A DNA stretch of 64,000 bases, taken from the NCBI GenBank assembly GCA_033964015.1, contig CM066914.1, forward strand, positions 32,781,492 through 32,845,491. Direction: 5' to 3'. The notes under the pieces were generated by a model. The model searched no databases and had not been told where the DNA came from. It saw only the letters and a program-made list of their open reading frames with translations. This DNA is from Scolanthus callimorphus. Lineage: Eukaryota; Cnidaria; Anthozoa; Actiniaria; Edwardsiidae. Position 1 is the first letter of the stretch. Each line of letters begins with the position of its first letter. This document shows positions 32,641 to 45,691 of the stretch, in pieces. Made by a program: the position numbers and the translations under genes.

Positions 32641-34103
32641 TTAGTTTTTTAGCATTAACATTAACATTAACATTTTACTACACCATCTAAGGTTAGAGCA
32701 GAACCAGGATAGGTTTATGTCTCAAAAATCATGTTGTCTAGGCTGATTCATAGTACAGTGTACAGGAATGTCCAAAGAGATTCGAATTTGCAGTATCTTG
32801 AATTGGAGTTACTATAATATCTGGGGTAATAGGCCATTTGCACTAACTGGGTCACGTGACCAAAATCCCATACATTCTGAATAAAATCTTGAAAATTCAA
32901 CTCGCTGTTATTTGCTGCAGGTTAGAGATTTTAAGCTGAAACTTGGGTTTCTGACTAATATCAATTGTTTCTTTGTATTTCTGGATTTGTTTTTGACGAA
33001 ACATCTCGTTAAGAGGTAGTTGGGGTGACGTGACCTGGTTAGTGCAAATGGCCTATTGTCATACAGTATTTACATGTATTTGGACAAGACCTTGCTCTAT
33101 AGTTTGTCAATTGCCAGTTACTTTTGGTGAAAGTTCAAAAACAACATATATTTCTGTATTACTGGGAGTGTCGCATATTTCCTAGTCATGTCTGTAATTT
33201 TTTAGCAAATACACAATAAATGCACAACTTTTGCTGAATTGCTCTTTATGTATTTTCTACGCAACATAATTTCTACTGTCATTTTGGAATACAATTTATA
33301 TATAGTACAGTACAATATCAACAAGGCCATTATGCAACTTGTCGTCAAAATAATTACTGTGGGACTACGTCAACTGGGCCATTTTGTAAGAATGTAGTCA
33401 ATCAGAAAGGGAGTACAGAACAAAGGATATTCAATTTCTTGAGATCTCAGGCATCAGAATATAAGCTTTTCTCTAAAATTTTTGAAAATTAAGAGCAGAA
33501 ATCACTCATCACCAAACGTAGTTCAGGTATAATATGTCCAGGCATTTTGGAATGAAGGATTTGCAAGCAAAAATTACCTCTATAGAAAGGAAAAATTCAG
33601 AAATTGTGCCACCATTGTGTGATGTGGTTATCATTTTGCTGTAGAGTCTTTCCAAGTGTGAATAATATTTAACAAGCTCAAATATTTATTATTCCAAAGC
33701 CCTGGGGCTTTTGGCAAATCAGTTCCCATTTTGCTTCATTCTCAGCGATTAGATACATGTGATATTTTGGTTTCGTGTTGTTCACTATATGGGGCCAACC
33801 ACTGACAACAAAAACAATCCTTCAGATCAAAAAATCACCAAAATTGCCTAATTAATGCACCCACTTGCCTCTAAAATCAAACTGCCTATTATGACCCTGA
33901 GGCAGACTCCTTATTTGTATGTTATAATAGATAATGACTGAAAGAGCTCAGACTGAAAATGGTCATGAAATTTGACACATTATTAAAGAATATGCTATTG
34001 GTCAAAAATGTAAAAATAATTGCAGCTATTAGTAACTGTTAAAAATCCCCTTTGACATATCTCTATACCCTAATGTTCCCTGACTCTGAAAGGTGTTCTG
34101 TAT

Positions 34104-34623
34104 TCAGATGCATATGTCTATGGCTAATTTAAATGTTGCACTATTTTCCATGTCAGACCTCTTTACCAACTTGTTAAAGGTCAATGCCTCATTAACAAAC
34201 AACTTCTTTTTTTGCCAGCTCCTTGATACCTCATTTGAAGGACTTTTGTAAATTATTCTGCAAGACAATATCAAAACAAATTTATTAGTAGTAGTAGAAG
34301 TAGCATTAATCTCCCCCAGATTTAATGGGGGACTAAGCCCATAAAGCTTCTTTGGCCCCCATCTGGTTAAGAAAAAAACTATTTTTTCCATTTTTAAGAA
34401 AGTAAGGTCTGTGTTCTTACCTTCCATTGCTAAATACTGCTGGCAGCCCGCATTGAGATATCCTTATGCTCAGGTTCAGCCTGTCTTGATTATCAGCATT
34501 CTGGTGTAAGCACATAGTGCATTGTAGCCCATTGACATCGATCTGGGGACTAGATACTTTATTCGTGTTGGGACTTACATCTCCCACATCCCACTTGAAG
34601 ATATAACACCTATCATTTTCCAT
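34104..34623 (-). CDS. MATH-like gene in Harbinger, copy 2 (intact)
   Basis: Exons 34421-34623 and 34104-34257 give an uninterrupted ~118-residue protein. Visible parts in order: MENDRCYIFKWDVG, SSPQIDVNGLQCTMCLHQN, LNLSIRISQCG, SRSWQKKKLFVNEALTFNKL, FKLAIDICI. Resemblance to a single MATH domain, a fold that binds short peptides, is an inference from the strand and Trp pattern. No BTB or RING partner domain is seen. Harbinger elements usually carry a Myb-like second gene, so this partner is unusual. The intron of 163 bp has GT-AG ends. Confidence 0.5.
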
Positions 34624-34686
34624 TGTATCCTAGACAGTTATTAAAAACATACATTTGAAATGATATTTTGTCTATGAGAATTAGGG

Positions 34687-35898
34687 AAGGGAAGAATTAG
34701 GTCTTCATCAGTCTGAGCTTGAACAGAAGAGAGCTCGGAGATGCTATTATGAGCTGCTTACTTCTGAACTAGAGGTCGCTGCAAGTGTTTCAGCAACAGT
34801 TTTCGTGTTAACCAAACTGAAAAGAATAGATCGAGGCCCAAACGAAGAGCGACAAACACATTGGTGGACCAATGGATATAGCAACTGGGATGAGAAGGCC
34901 TTCAAGAAACGTCTGAGAGTCACGAAAGGAATTTTTGAGTATATTCTCAATGAAATCAGAGATGAAATCATTAAACAACCAACCCGAATGAAGCCAAATC
35001 CAACACCGCCACAAACTCAGCTGGCCATGTGCCTATACCGTCTGGCCCATGGATGTACATTTCTAACAGTTGGCGATTTATTTGGAGTTGCGGAATCTAC
35101 CGCCCATACTATATTTCAAGATGTTTGTAAAGCGATTGTAAGAAAGCTGTACGACAAATACGTCTGTTTACCTAGTAATCAAGCACAATGGAGCCATGAG
35201 CTGCGAAAGTTCCTTTGGGACTGGGAATTCATTTGTGTTGGGGCCTGGGATGGTTTATATACGTATACGTCACAACAAAACTGAAAAACTTTTACAGTTT
35301 CAAGAAGAGATACTCTGTAACAAACATGGGTTTTATCGGGTATAATAAGCGTTTCATGTTTGCTGGTGTCGGGGTACCAGGATCTGTACACGATTCAAGG
35401 CTGCTGAAAAGTTGTGACATCTATTCTGATATTGAGAATGGTCACGTTCTTCCAAATAAAGTTCTGAACCTTTCTCCACATGGTGAAATTCCATTTGATA
35501 CTGTTGGAGACTCCGCATTTCCAAACCCTCCATGGCTTGTAAAACCCTATAAAGATGGGACCAGGGTACCCAAGGAACGATACTTCAATAAAAGGCTTTG
35601 TTCTGCCAGAGTGGTGTCTGAGCATGCATATGGCATGCTCAAGGGTAGGTGGCGATTTCTCTACAAGAAAACTGAATGTAGTTTAGACAACATATCTGTT
35701 ATTATTATGGCCTGTATTTCCCTGCACAATCTATGTATAGACAGAAATGATCCCTGTGACCCGAGATGGAGACTACAAGTCAAAAAGCTAAATCTGATTA
35801 GAGACAACACCAATCAGCAACAGACTGCAGACTCTGGCACTGTGAGAAGTACTATTGCTAACTGGCTGTGGGACATACGAGAGACAAGGGGAAGATAA
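34687..35898 (+). pseudogene. Harbinger transposase, copy 2
   Basis: Same frames and the same frame change (near 35255) as copy 1. It differs by Pro for Gln in PNPTPPQ and Val for Ile in LQVKKLN. The C-terminal catalytic half is otherwise intact. Confidence 0.85.
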
Positions 35899-38331
35899 AG
35901 CTCCACGTCCTTTGTGAATCATTGAAGCTCACCCTAAACGACAATAACGACATCACTGGGGTGATTGTGCCTCCAGTCAACTTCACCCTTGCACAAGAGT
36001 ATGTTGATGCATTAGTTCATTCAATCCACTTCTTGAAGATGGTAACTATGGTATCACGATCTATTTGCAAGTAAGAGAGTATATAATTGAGGCTAGAAGA
36101 AGGCAAGGCAACGTGCAGTAAGTAGTTATTAGTAGTTGAGCTTCACTCTGCTATATGGTACACTGTAACTTTTACAGTATCCAAAGAGCCCTAGAAGGGA
36201 TTTAGTATTTCAAAAACAGATAGTATAGAATTTTTTATTGGAAAACCAAAACTTTAATTGGCAATTTTATTCAAGGAAGGATTGCCTGATTTCAAGCTGA
36301 GAGTGCCTGGGGCGAATCCCTTAATATTATTATTATCGAAATGAGATCCAGAGAAAGAGCATGCTGAACTATACAAAATCCTAAAGTTTGGAGTTGATTG
36401 TGTAAATTCCGATGGAGATACAGGCATTCCAAGATGCAAGATGCCGTTATCGGATTTCATACAAATCTTGTAAAATTTTGGACTTTTTGAATGGCTGTTT
36501 CTCAATGCCTATTTGCCCGATTAATACCAAACTTTGGGATTTTGTATAGTTCAGCATGCTCTTTCTCTGATACGGATCGCATTTCAATAATGGTAATATT
36601 AAGGGACTCGCCACTGGCACTCACTGCTTGAAATCCGGCAATGGTCAAGGAGTTTCTAGTCAGCCAGCAGCAAAGCCAAAAATGAGTGCTTGCTTAAAAT
36701 ATAATTTCCAACCATGGATTTTATGTTCATCTGACAGAGTGTTGTTTTAATAAAATGTCTACAATGCTTAAGGAGTTTCTACTCGGCCAACAGCAAAGCC
36801 AAAAATGAGAGCTTGATTAAAATATAATTTCCAACCCATGGCTTTTATGTGCATCGGACAGAGGTTTGTTTTAGTTTTTAGCATTAACATTAACATTTTA
36901 CTACACCATCTAAGGTTAGAGCAGAACCAGGATAGCTTTATGTCTCAAAAATCATGTTGTCTAGGCTGATTCATAGTACAGTGTACAGGAATGTCCAAAG
37001 AGATTCGAATTTGCAGTATCTTGAATTGGAGTTACTATAATATCTGGGGTAATAGGCCATTTGCACTAACTGGGTCACGTGACCAAAATCCCATACATTC
37101 TGAATAAAATCTTGAAAATTCAACTCGCTGTTATTTGCTGCAGGTTAGAGATTTTAAGCTGAAACTTGGGTTTCTGACTAATATCAATTGTTTCTTTGTA
37201 TTTCTGGATTTGTTTTTGACGAAACATCTCGTTAGAGAGGTAGTTGGGGTGACGTGACCTGGTTAGTGCAAATGGCCTATTGTCATACAGTATTTACATG
37301 TATTTGGACAAGACCTTGCTCTATGGTTTGTCAATTGCCAGGTTAGTTACTTTTGGTGAAAGTTCAAAAACAACATATATTTCTGTATTACTGGGAGTGT
37401 CGCATATTTCCTAGTCATGTCTGTAATTTTTTAGCAAATACACAATAAATGCACAACTTTTGCTGAATTGCTCTTTATGTATTTTCTACGCAACATAATT
37501 TCTACTGTCATTTTGGAATACAATTTATATATAGTACAGTACAATATCAACAAGGCCATTATGCAACTTGTCGTCAAAATAATTACTGTGGGACTACGTC
37601 AACTGGGCCATTTTGTAAGAATGTAGTCAATCAGAAAGGGAGTACAGAACAAAGGATATTCAATTTCTTGAGATCTCAGGCATCAGAATATAAGCTTTTC
37701 TCTAAAATTTTTGAAAATTAAGAGCAGAAATCACTCATCACCAAACGTAGTTCAGGTATAATATGTCCAGGCATTTTGGAATGAAGGATTTGCAAGCAAA
37801 AATTACCTCTATAGAAAGGAAAAATTCAGAAATTGTGCCACCATTGTGTGATGTGGTTATCATTTTGCTGTAGAGTCTTTCCAAGTGTGAATAATATTTA
37901 ACAAGCTCAAATATTTATTATTCCAAAGCCCTGGGGCTTTTGGCAAATCAGTTCCCATTTTGCTTCATTCTCAGCGATTAGATACATGTGATATTTTGGT
38001 TTCGTGTTGTTCACTATATGGGGCCAACCACTGACAACAAAAACAATCCTTCAGATCAAAAAATCACCAAAATTGCCTAATTAATGCACCCACTTGCCTC
38101 TAAAATCAAACTGCCTATTATGACCCTGAGGCAGACTCCTTATTTGTATGTTATAATAGATAATGACTGAAAGAGCTCAGACTGAAAATGGTCATGAAAT
38201 TTGACACATTATTAAAGAATATGCTATTGGTCAAAAATGTAAAAATAATTGCAGCTATTAGTAACTGTTAAAAATCCCTTTGACATATCTCTATACCCTA
38301 ATGTTCCCTGACTCTGAAAGGTGTTCTGTAT

Positions 38332-38851
38332 TCAGATGCATATGTCTATGGCTAATTTAAATGTTGCACTATTTTCCATGTCAGACCTCTTTACCAACTT
38401 GTTAAAGGTCAATGCCTCATTAACAAACAACTTCTTTTTTTGCCAGCTCCTTGATACCTCATTTGAAGCACTTTTGTAAATTATTCTGCAAGACAATATC
38501 AAAACAAATTTATTAGTAGTAGTAGAAGTAGCATTAATCTCCCCCAGATTTAATGGGGGACTAAGCCCATAAAGCTTCTTTGGCCCCCATCTGGTTAAGA
38601 AAAAAAATATTTTTTCCATTTTTAAGAAAGTAAGGTCTGTGTTCTTACCTTCCATTGCTAAATACTGCTGGCAGCCCGCATTGAGATATCCTTATGCTCA
38701 GGTTCAGCCTGTCTTGATTATCAGCATTCTGGTGTAAGCACATAGTGCATTGTAGCCCATTGACATCGATCTGGGGACTAGATACTTCATTCGTGTTGGG
38801 ACTTACATCTCCCACATCCCACTTGAAGATATAACACCTATCATTTTCCAT
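38332..38851 (-). CDS. MATH-like gene in Harbinger, copy 3 (intact)
   Basis: Exons 38649-38851 and 38332-38485. Intact. Type-A residues: Glu in NTNEVSS and Ala in KSASNEV, compared with Lys and Pro in copy 2. Confidence 0.5.
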
Positions 38852-38914
38852 TGTATCCTAGACAGTTATTAAAAACATACATTTGAAATGATATTTTGTC
38901 TATGAGAATTAGGG

Positions 38915-40126
38915 AAGGGAAGAATTAGGTCTTCATCAGTCTGAGCTTGAACAGAAGAGAGCTCGGAGATGCTATTATGAGCTGCTTACTTCTGAACTAG
39001 AGGTCGCTGCAAGTGTTTCAGCAACAGTTTTCGTGTTAACCAAACTGAAAAGAATAGATCGAGGCCCAAACGAAGAGCGACAAACACATTGGTGGACCAA
39101 TGGATATAGCAACTGGGATGAGAAGGCCTTCAAGAAACGTCTGAGAGTCACGAAAGGAATTTTTGAGTATATTCTCAATGAAATCAGAGATGAAATCATT
39201 AAACAACCAACCCGAATGAAGCCAAATCAAACACCGCCACAAACTCAGCTGGCCATGTGCCTATACCGTCTGGCCCATGGATGTACATTTCTAACAGTTG
39301 GCGATTTATTTGGAGTTGCGGAATCTACCGCCCATACTATATTTCAAGATGTTTGTAAAGCGATTGTAAGAAAGCTGTACGACAAATACGTCTGTTTACC
39401 TAGTAATCAAGCACAATGGAGCCATGAGCTGCGAAAGTTCCTTTGGGACTGGGAATTCATTTGTGTTGGGGCCTGGGATGGTTTATATACGTATACGTCA
39501 CAACAAAACTGAAAAACTTTTACAGTTTCAAGAAGAGATACTCTGTAACAAACATGGGTTTTATCGGGTATAATAAGCGTTTCATGTTTGCTGGTGTCGG
39601 GGTACCAGGATCTGTACACGATTCAAGGCTGCTGAAAAGTTGTGACATCTATTCTGATATTGAGAATGGTCACGTTCTTCCAAATAAAGTTCTGAACCTT
39701 TCTCCACATGGTGAAATTCCATTTGATACTGTTGGAGACTCCGCATTTCCAAACCCTCCATGGCTTGTAAAACCCTATAAAGATGGGACCAGGGTACCCA
39801 AGGAACGATACTTCAATAAAAGGCTTTGTTCTGCCAGAGTGGTGTCTGAGCATGCATATGGCATGCTCAAGGGTAGGTGGCGATTTCTCTACAAGAAAAC
39901 TGAATGTAGTTTAGACAACATATCTGTTATTATTATGGCCTGTATTTCCCTGCACAATCTATGTATAGACAGAAATGATCCCTGTGACCCGAGATGGAGA
40001 CTACAAATCAAAAAGCTAAATCTGATTAGAGACAACACCAATCAGCAACAGACTGCAGACTCTGGCACTGTGAGAAGTACTATTGCTAACTGGCTGTGGG
40101 ACATACGAGAGACAAGGGGAAGATAA
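38915..40126 (+). pseudogene. Harbinger transposase, copy 3
   Basis: Protein frames appear identical to copy 1, including the frame change (near 39483). Confidence 0.85.
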
Positions 40127-42556
40127 AGCTCCACGTCCTTTGTGAATCATTGAAGCTCACCCTAAACGACAATAACGACATCACTGGGGTGATTGTGCCT
40201 CCAGTCAACTTCACCCTTGCACAAGAGTATGTTGATGCATTAAGTTCATTCAATCCACTTCTTGAAGATGGTAACTATGGTATCACGATCTATTTGCAAG
40301 TAAGAGAGTATATAATTGAGGCTAGAAGAAGGCAAGGCAACGTGCAGTAAGTAGTTATTAGTAGTTGAGCTTCACTCTGCTATATGGTACACTGTAACTT
40401 TTACAGTATCCAAAGAGCCCTAGAAGGGATTTAGTATTTCAAAAACAGATAGTATAGAATTTTTTATTGGAAAACCAAAACTTTAATTGGCAATTTTATT
40501 CAAGGAAGGATTGCCTGATTTCAAGCTGAGAGTGCCTGGGGCGAATCCCTTAATATTATTATTATCGAAATGAGATCCAGAGAAAGAGCATGCTGAACTA
40601 TACAAAATCCTAAAGTTTGGAGTTGATTGTGTAAATTCCGATGGAGATACAGGCATTCCAAGATGCAAGATGCCGTTATCGGATTTCATACAAATCTTGT
40701 AAAATTTTGGACTTTTTGAATGGCTGTTTCTCAAAGCCTATTTGCCCGATTAATACCAAACTTTGGGATTTTGTATAGTTCAGCATGCTCTTTCTCTGAT
40801 ACGGATCGCATTTCAATAATGGTAATATTAAGGGACTCGCCACTGGCACTCACTGCTTGAAATCCGGCAATGGTCAAGGAGTTTCTAGTCAGCCAGCAGC
40901 AAAGCCAAAAATGAGTGCTTGCTTAAAATATAATTTCCAACCCATGGATTTTATGTTCATCTGACAGAGTGTTGTTTTAATAAAATGTCTACAATGCTTA
41001 AGGAGTTTCTACTCGGCCAACAGCAAAGCCAAAAATGAGAGCTTGATTAAAATATAATTTCCAACCCATGGCTTTTATGTGCATCGGACAGAGGTTGTTT
41101 AGTTTTTTAGCATTAACATTAACATTAACATTTTACTACACCATCTAAGGTTAGAGCAGAACCAGGATAGGTTTATGTCTCAAAAATCATGTTGTCTAGG
41201 CTGATTCATAGTACAGTGTACAGGAATGTCCAAAGAGATTCGAATTTGCAGTATCTTGAATTGGAGTTACTATAATATCTGGGTAATAGGCCATTTGCAC
41301 TAACTGGGTCACGTGACCAAAATCCCATACATTCTGAATAAAATCTTGAAAATTCAACTCGCTGTTATTTGCTGCAGGTTAGAGATTTAAGCTGAAACTT
41401 GGGTTTCTGACTAATATCAATTGTTTCTTTGTATTTCTGGATTTGTTTTTGACGAAACATCTCGTTAAGAGGTAGTTGGGGTGACGTGACCTGGTTAGTG
41501 CAAATGGCCTATTGTCATACAGTATTTACATGTATTTGGACAAGACCTTGCTCTATAGTTTGTCAATTGCCAGTTACTTTTGGTGAAAGTTCAAAAACAA
41601 CATATATTTCTGTATTACTGGGAGTGTCGCATATTTCCTAGTCATGTCTGTAATTTTTTAGCAAATACACAATAAATGCACAACTTTTGCTGAATTGCTC
41701 TTTATGTATTTTCTACGCAACATAATTTCTACTGTCATTTTGGAATACAATTTATATATAGTACAGTACAATATCAACAAGGCCATTATGCAACTTGTCG
41801 TCAAAATAATTACTGTGGGACTACGTCAACTGGGCCATTTTGTAAGAATGTAGTCAATCAGAAAGGGAGTACAGAACAAAGGATATTCAATTTCTTGAGA
41901 TCTCAGGCATCAGAATATAAGCTTTTCTCTAAAATTTTGAAAATTAAGAGCAGAAATCACTCATCACCAAACGTAGTTCAGGTATAATATGTCCAGGCAT
42001 TTTGGAATGAAGGATTTGCAAGCAAAAATTACCTCTATAGAAAGGAAAAATTCAGAAATTGTGCCACCATTGTGTGATGTGGTTATCATTTTGCTGTAGA
42101 GTCTTTCCAAGTGTGAATAATATTTAACAAGCTCAAATATTTATTATTCCAAAGCCCTGGGGCTTTGGCAAATCAGTTCCCATTTTGCTTCATTCTCAGC
42201 GATTAGATACATGTGATATTTTGGTTTCGTGTTGTTCACTATATGGGGCCAACCACTGACAACAAAAACAATCCTTCAGATCAAAAAATCACCAAAATTG
42301 CCTAATTAATGCACCCACTTGCCTCTAAAATCAAACTGCCTATTATGACCCTGAGGCAGACTCCTTATTTGTATGTTATAATAGATAATGACTGAAAGAG
42401 CTCAGACTGAAAATGGTCATGAAATTTGACACATTATTAAAGAATATGCTATTGGTCAAAAATGTAAAAATAATTGCAGCTATTAGTAACTGTTAAAAAT
42501 CCCTTTGACATATCTCTATACCCTAATGTTCCCTGACTCTGAAAGGTGTTCTGTAT

Positions 42557-43075
42557 TCAGATGCATATGTCTATGGCTAATTTAAATGTTGCACTATTTT
42601 CCATGTCAGACCTCTTTACCAACTTGTTAAAGGTCAATGCCTCATTAACAAACAACTTCTTTTTTTGCCAGCTCCTTGATACCTCATTTGAAGGACTTTT
42701 GTAAATTATTCTGCAAGACAATATCAAAACAAAATTATTAGTAGTAGTAGAAGTAGCATTAATCTCCCCCAGATTTAATGGGGGACTAAGCCCATAAAGC
42801 TTCTTTGGCCCCCATCTGGTTAAGAAAAAAATATTTTTTCCATTTTTAAGAAAGTAAGGTCTGTGTTCTTACCTTCCATTGCTAAATACTGCTGGCAGCC
42901 CGCATTGAGATATCCTTATGCTCAGGTTCAGCCTGTCTTGATTATCAGCATTCTGGTGTAAGCACATAGTGCATTGTAGCCCATTGACATCGATCTGGGG
43001 ACTAGATACTTTATTCGTGTTGGGACTTACATCTCCCACATCCCACTTGAAGATATAACACCTATCATTTTCCAT
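42557..43075 (-). CDS. MATH-like gene in Harbinger, copy 4
   Basis: Exons 42873-43075 and 42557-42710, both of the same length as in copy 2, so the frame appears intact (type B, NTNKVSS). Confidence 0.45.
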
Positions 43076-43136
43076 TGTATCCTAGACAGTTATTAAAAAC
43101 ATACATTTGAAATGATATTTGTCTATGAGAATTAGG

Positions 43137-44342
43137 GAAGGGAAGAATTAGGTCTTCATCAGTCTGAGCTTGAACAGAAGAGAGCTCGGAGATGCTATTA
43201 TGAGCTGCTTACTTCTGAACTAGAGGTCGCTGCAAGTGTTTCAGCAACAGTTTTCGTGTTAACCAAACTGAAAAGAATAGATCGAGGCCCAAACGAAGAG
43301 CGACAAACACATTGGTGGACCAATGGATATAGCAACTGGGATGAGAAGGCCTTCAAGAAACGTCTGAGAGTCACGAAAGGAATTTTTGAGTATATTCTCA
43401 ATGAAATCAGAGATGAAATCATTAAACAACCAACCCGAATGAAGCCAAATCCAACACCGCCACAAACTCAGCTGGCCATGTGCCTATACCGTCTGGCCCA
43501 TGGATGTACATTTCTAACAGTTGGCGATTTATTTGGAGTTGCGGAATCTACCGCCCATACTATATTTCAAGATGTTTGTAAAGCGATTGTAAGAAAGCTG
43601 TACGACAAATACGTCTGTTTACCTAGTAATCAAGCACAATGGAGCCATGAGCTGCGAAAGTTCCTTTGGGACTGGGAATTCATTTGTGTTGGGGCCTGGG
43701 ATGGTTTATATACGTATACGTCACAACAAAACTGAAAAACTTTTACAGTTTCAAGAAGAGATACTCTGTAACAAACATGGGTTTTATCGGGTATAATAAG
43801 CGTTTCATGTTTGTGGTGTCGGGGTACCAGGATCTGTACACGATTCAAGGCTGCTGAAAAGTTGTGACATCTATTCTGATATTGAGAATGGTCACGTTCT
43901 TCCAAATAAAGTTCTGAACCTTTCTCCACATGGTGAAATTCCATTTGATACTGTTGGAGACTCCGCATTTCCAAACCCTCCATGGCTTGTAAAACCCTAT
44001 AAAGATGGGACCAGGGTACCCAAGGAACGATACTTCAATAAAAGGCTTTGTTCTGCCAGAGTGGTGTCTGAGCATGCATATGGCATGCTCAAGGGTAGGT
44101 GGCGATTTCTCTACAAGAAAACTGAATGTAGTTTAGACAACATATCTGTTATTATTATGGCCTGTATTTCCCTGCACAATCTATGTATAGACAGAAATGA
44201 TCCCTGTGACCGAGATGGAGACTACAAGTCAAAAAGCTAAATCTGATTAGAGACAACACCAATCAGCAACAGACTGCAGACTCTGGCACTGTGAGAAGTA
44301 CTATTGCTAACTGGCTGTGGGACATACGAGAGACAAGGGGAA
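43137..44342 (+). pseudogene. Harbinger transposase, copy 4
   Basis: N-terminal frame as in copy 2. In addition to the shared frame change it has a 1-base loss in the GVG(V)PGS region (near 43814) and another near 44210, so the catalytic half is broken. The extra losses lie in short runs and could be consensus errors. Confidence 0.85.
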
Positions 44343-45691
44343 GATAAAGCTCCACGTCCTTTGTGAATCATTGAAGCTCACCCTAAACGACAATAACGAC
44401 ATCACTGGGGTGATTGTGCCTCCAGTCAACTTCACCCTTGCACAAGAGTATGTTGATGCATTAGTTCATTCAATCCACTTCTTGAAGATGGTAACTATGG
44501 TATCACGATCTATTTGCAAGTAAGAGAGTATATAATTGAGGCTAGAAGAAGGCAAGGCAACGTGCAGTAAGTAGTTATTAGTAGTTGAGCTTCACTCTGC
44601 TATATGGTACACTGTAACTTTTACAGTATCCAAAGAGCCCTAGAAGGGATTTAGTATTTCAAAAACAGATAGTATAGAATTTTTTATTGGAAAACCAAAA
44701 CTTTAATGGCAATTTTATTCAAGGAAGGATTGCCTGATTTCAAGCTGAGAGTGCCTGGGGCGAATCCCTTAATATTATTATTATCGAAATGAGATCCAGA
44801 GAAAGAGCATGCTGAACTATACAAAATCCTAAAGTTTGGAGTTGATTGTGTAAATTCCGATGGAGATACAGGCATTCCAAGATGCAAGATGCCGTTATCG
44901 GATTTCATACAAATCTTGTAAAATTTTGGACTTTTGAATGGCTGTTTCTCAATGCCTATTTGCCCGATTAATACCAAACTTGGGATTTTGTATAGTTCAG
45001 CATGCTCTTTCTCTGATACGGATCGCATTTCAATAATGGTAATATTAAGGGACTCGCCACTGGCACTCACTGCTTGAAATCCGGCAATGGTCAAGGAGTT
45101 TCTAGTCAGCCAGCAGCAAAGCCAAAAATGAGTGCTTGCTTAAAATATAATTTCCAACCCATGGATTTTATGTTCATCTGACAGAGTGTTGTTTTAATAA
45201 AATGTATACAATGCTTAAGGAGTTCTACTCGGCCAACAGCAAAGCCAAAAATGAGAGCTTGATTAAAATATAATTTCCAACCCATGGCTTTTATGTGCAT
45301 CGGACAGAGGTTTGTTTTAGTTTTTAGCATTAACATTAACATTTTACTACACCATCTAAGGTTAGAGCAGAACCAGGATAGCTTTATGTCTCAAAAATCA
45401 TGTTGTCTAGGCTGATTCATAGTACAGTGTACAGGAATGTCCAAAGAGATTCGAATTTGCAGTATCTTGAATTGGAGTTACTATAATATCCGGGGTAATA
45501 GGCCATTTGCACTAACTGGGTCACGTGACCAAAATCCCATACATTCTGAAAAAATCTTGAAAATTCAACTCGCTGTTATTTGCTGCAGGTTAGAGATTTT
45601 AAGCTGAAACTTGGGTTTCTGACTAATATCAATTGTTTCTTTGTATTTCTGGATTTGTTTTTGACAAAACATCTCGTTAAGAGGTAGTTGG

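Larger units (their letters stand above)
28788..32861 (+). mobile_element. Harbinger element, copy 1 (type A)
   Basis: Inverted ends: ggtgacgtgacctggttagt then gcaaatggcctatt (28788-28821), and aataggccatttgcactaac then tgggtcacgtgacc (32828-32861), with a few mismatches. Carries the transposase (+) and a divergent MATH-like gene (-). A 3-bp target duplication is not evident. Confidence 0.75.
33024..37084 (+). mobile_element. Harbinger element, copy 2 (type B)
   Basis: Same structure as copy 1. It differs by type-B variants: atagtttgtcaattgccagt in the left part, actttattcgtg, aatccaacaccg and two rather than three cattaa units near the right end. Confidence 0.75.
37248..41318 (+). mobile_element. 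Harbinger element, copy 3 (type A)
   Basis: Carries the type-A variants of copy 1. A local gttagagagg replaces gttaagagg in the adjoining spacer. Confidence 0.75.
41480..45530 (+). mobile_element. Harbinger element, copy 4 (type B)
   Basis: Type-B variants, with additional single-base losses in short runs (for example tttgtggtgtc where others have tttgctggtgtc, and gaccgag for gacccgag). Confidence 0.75.
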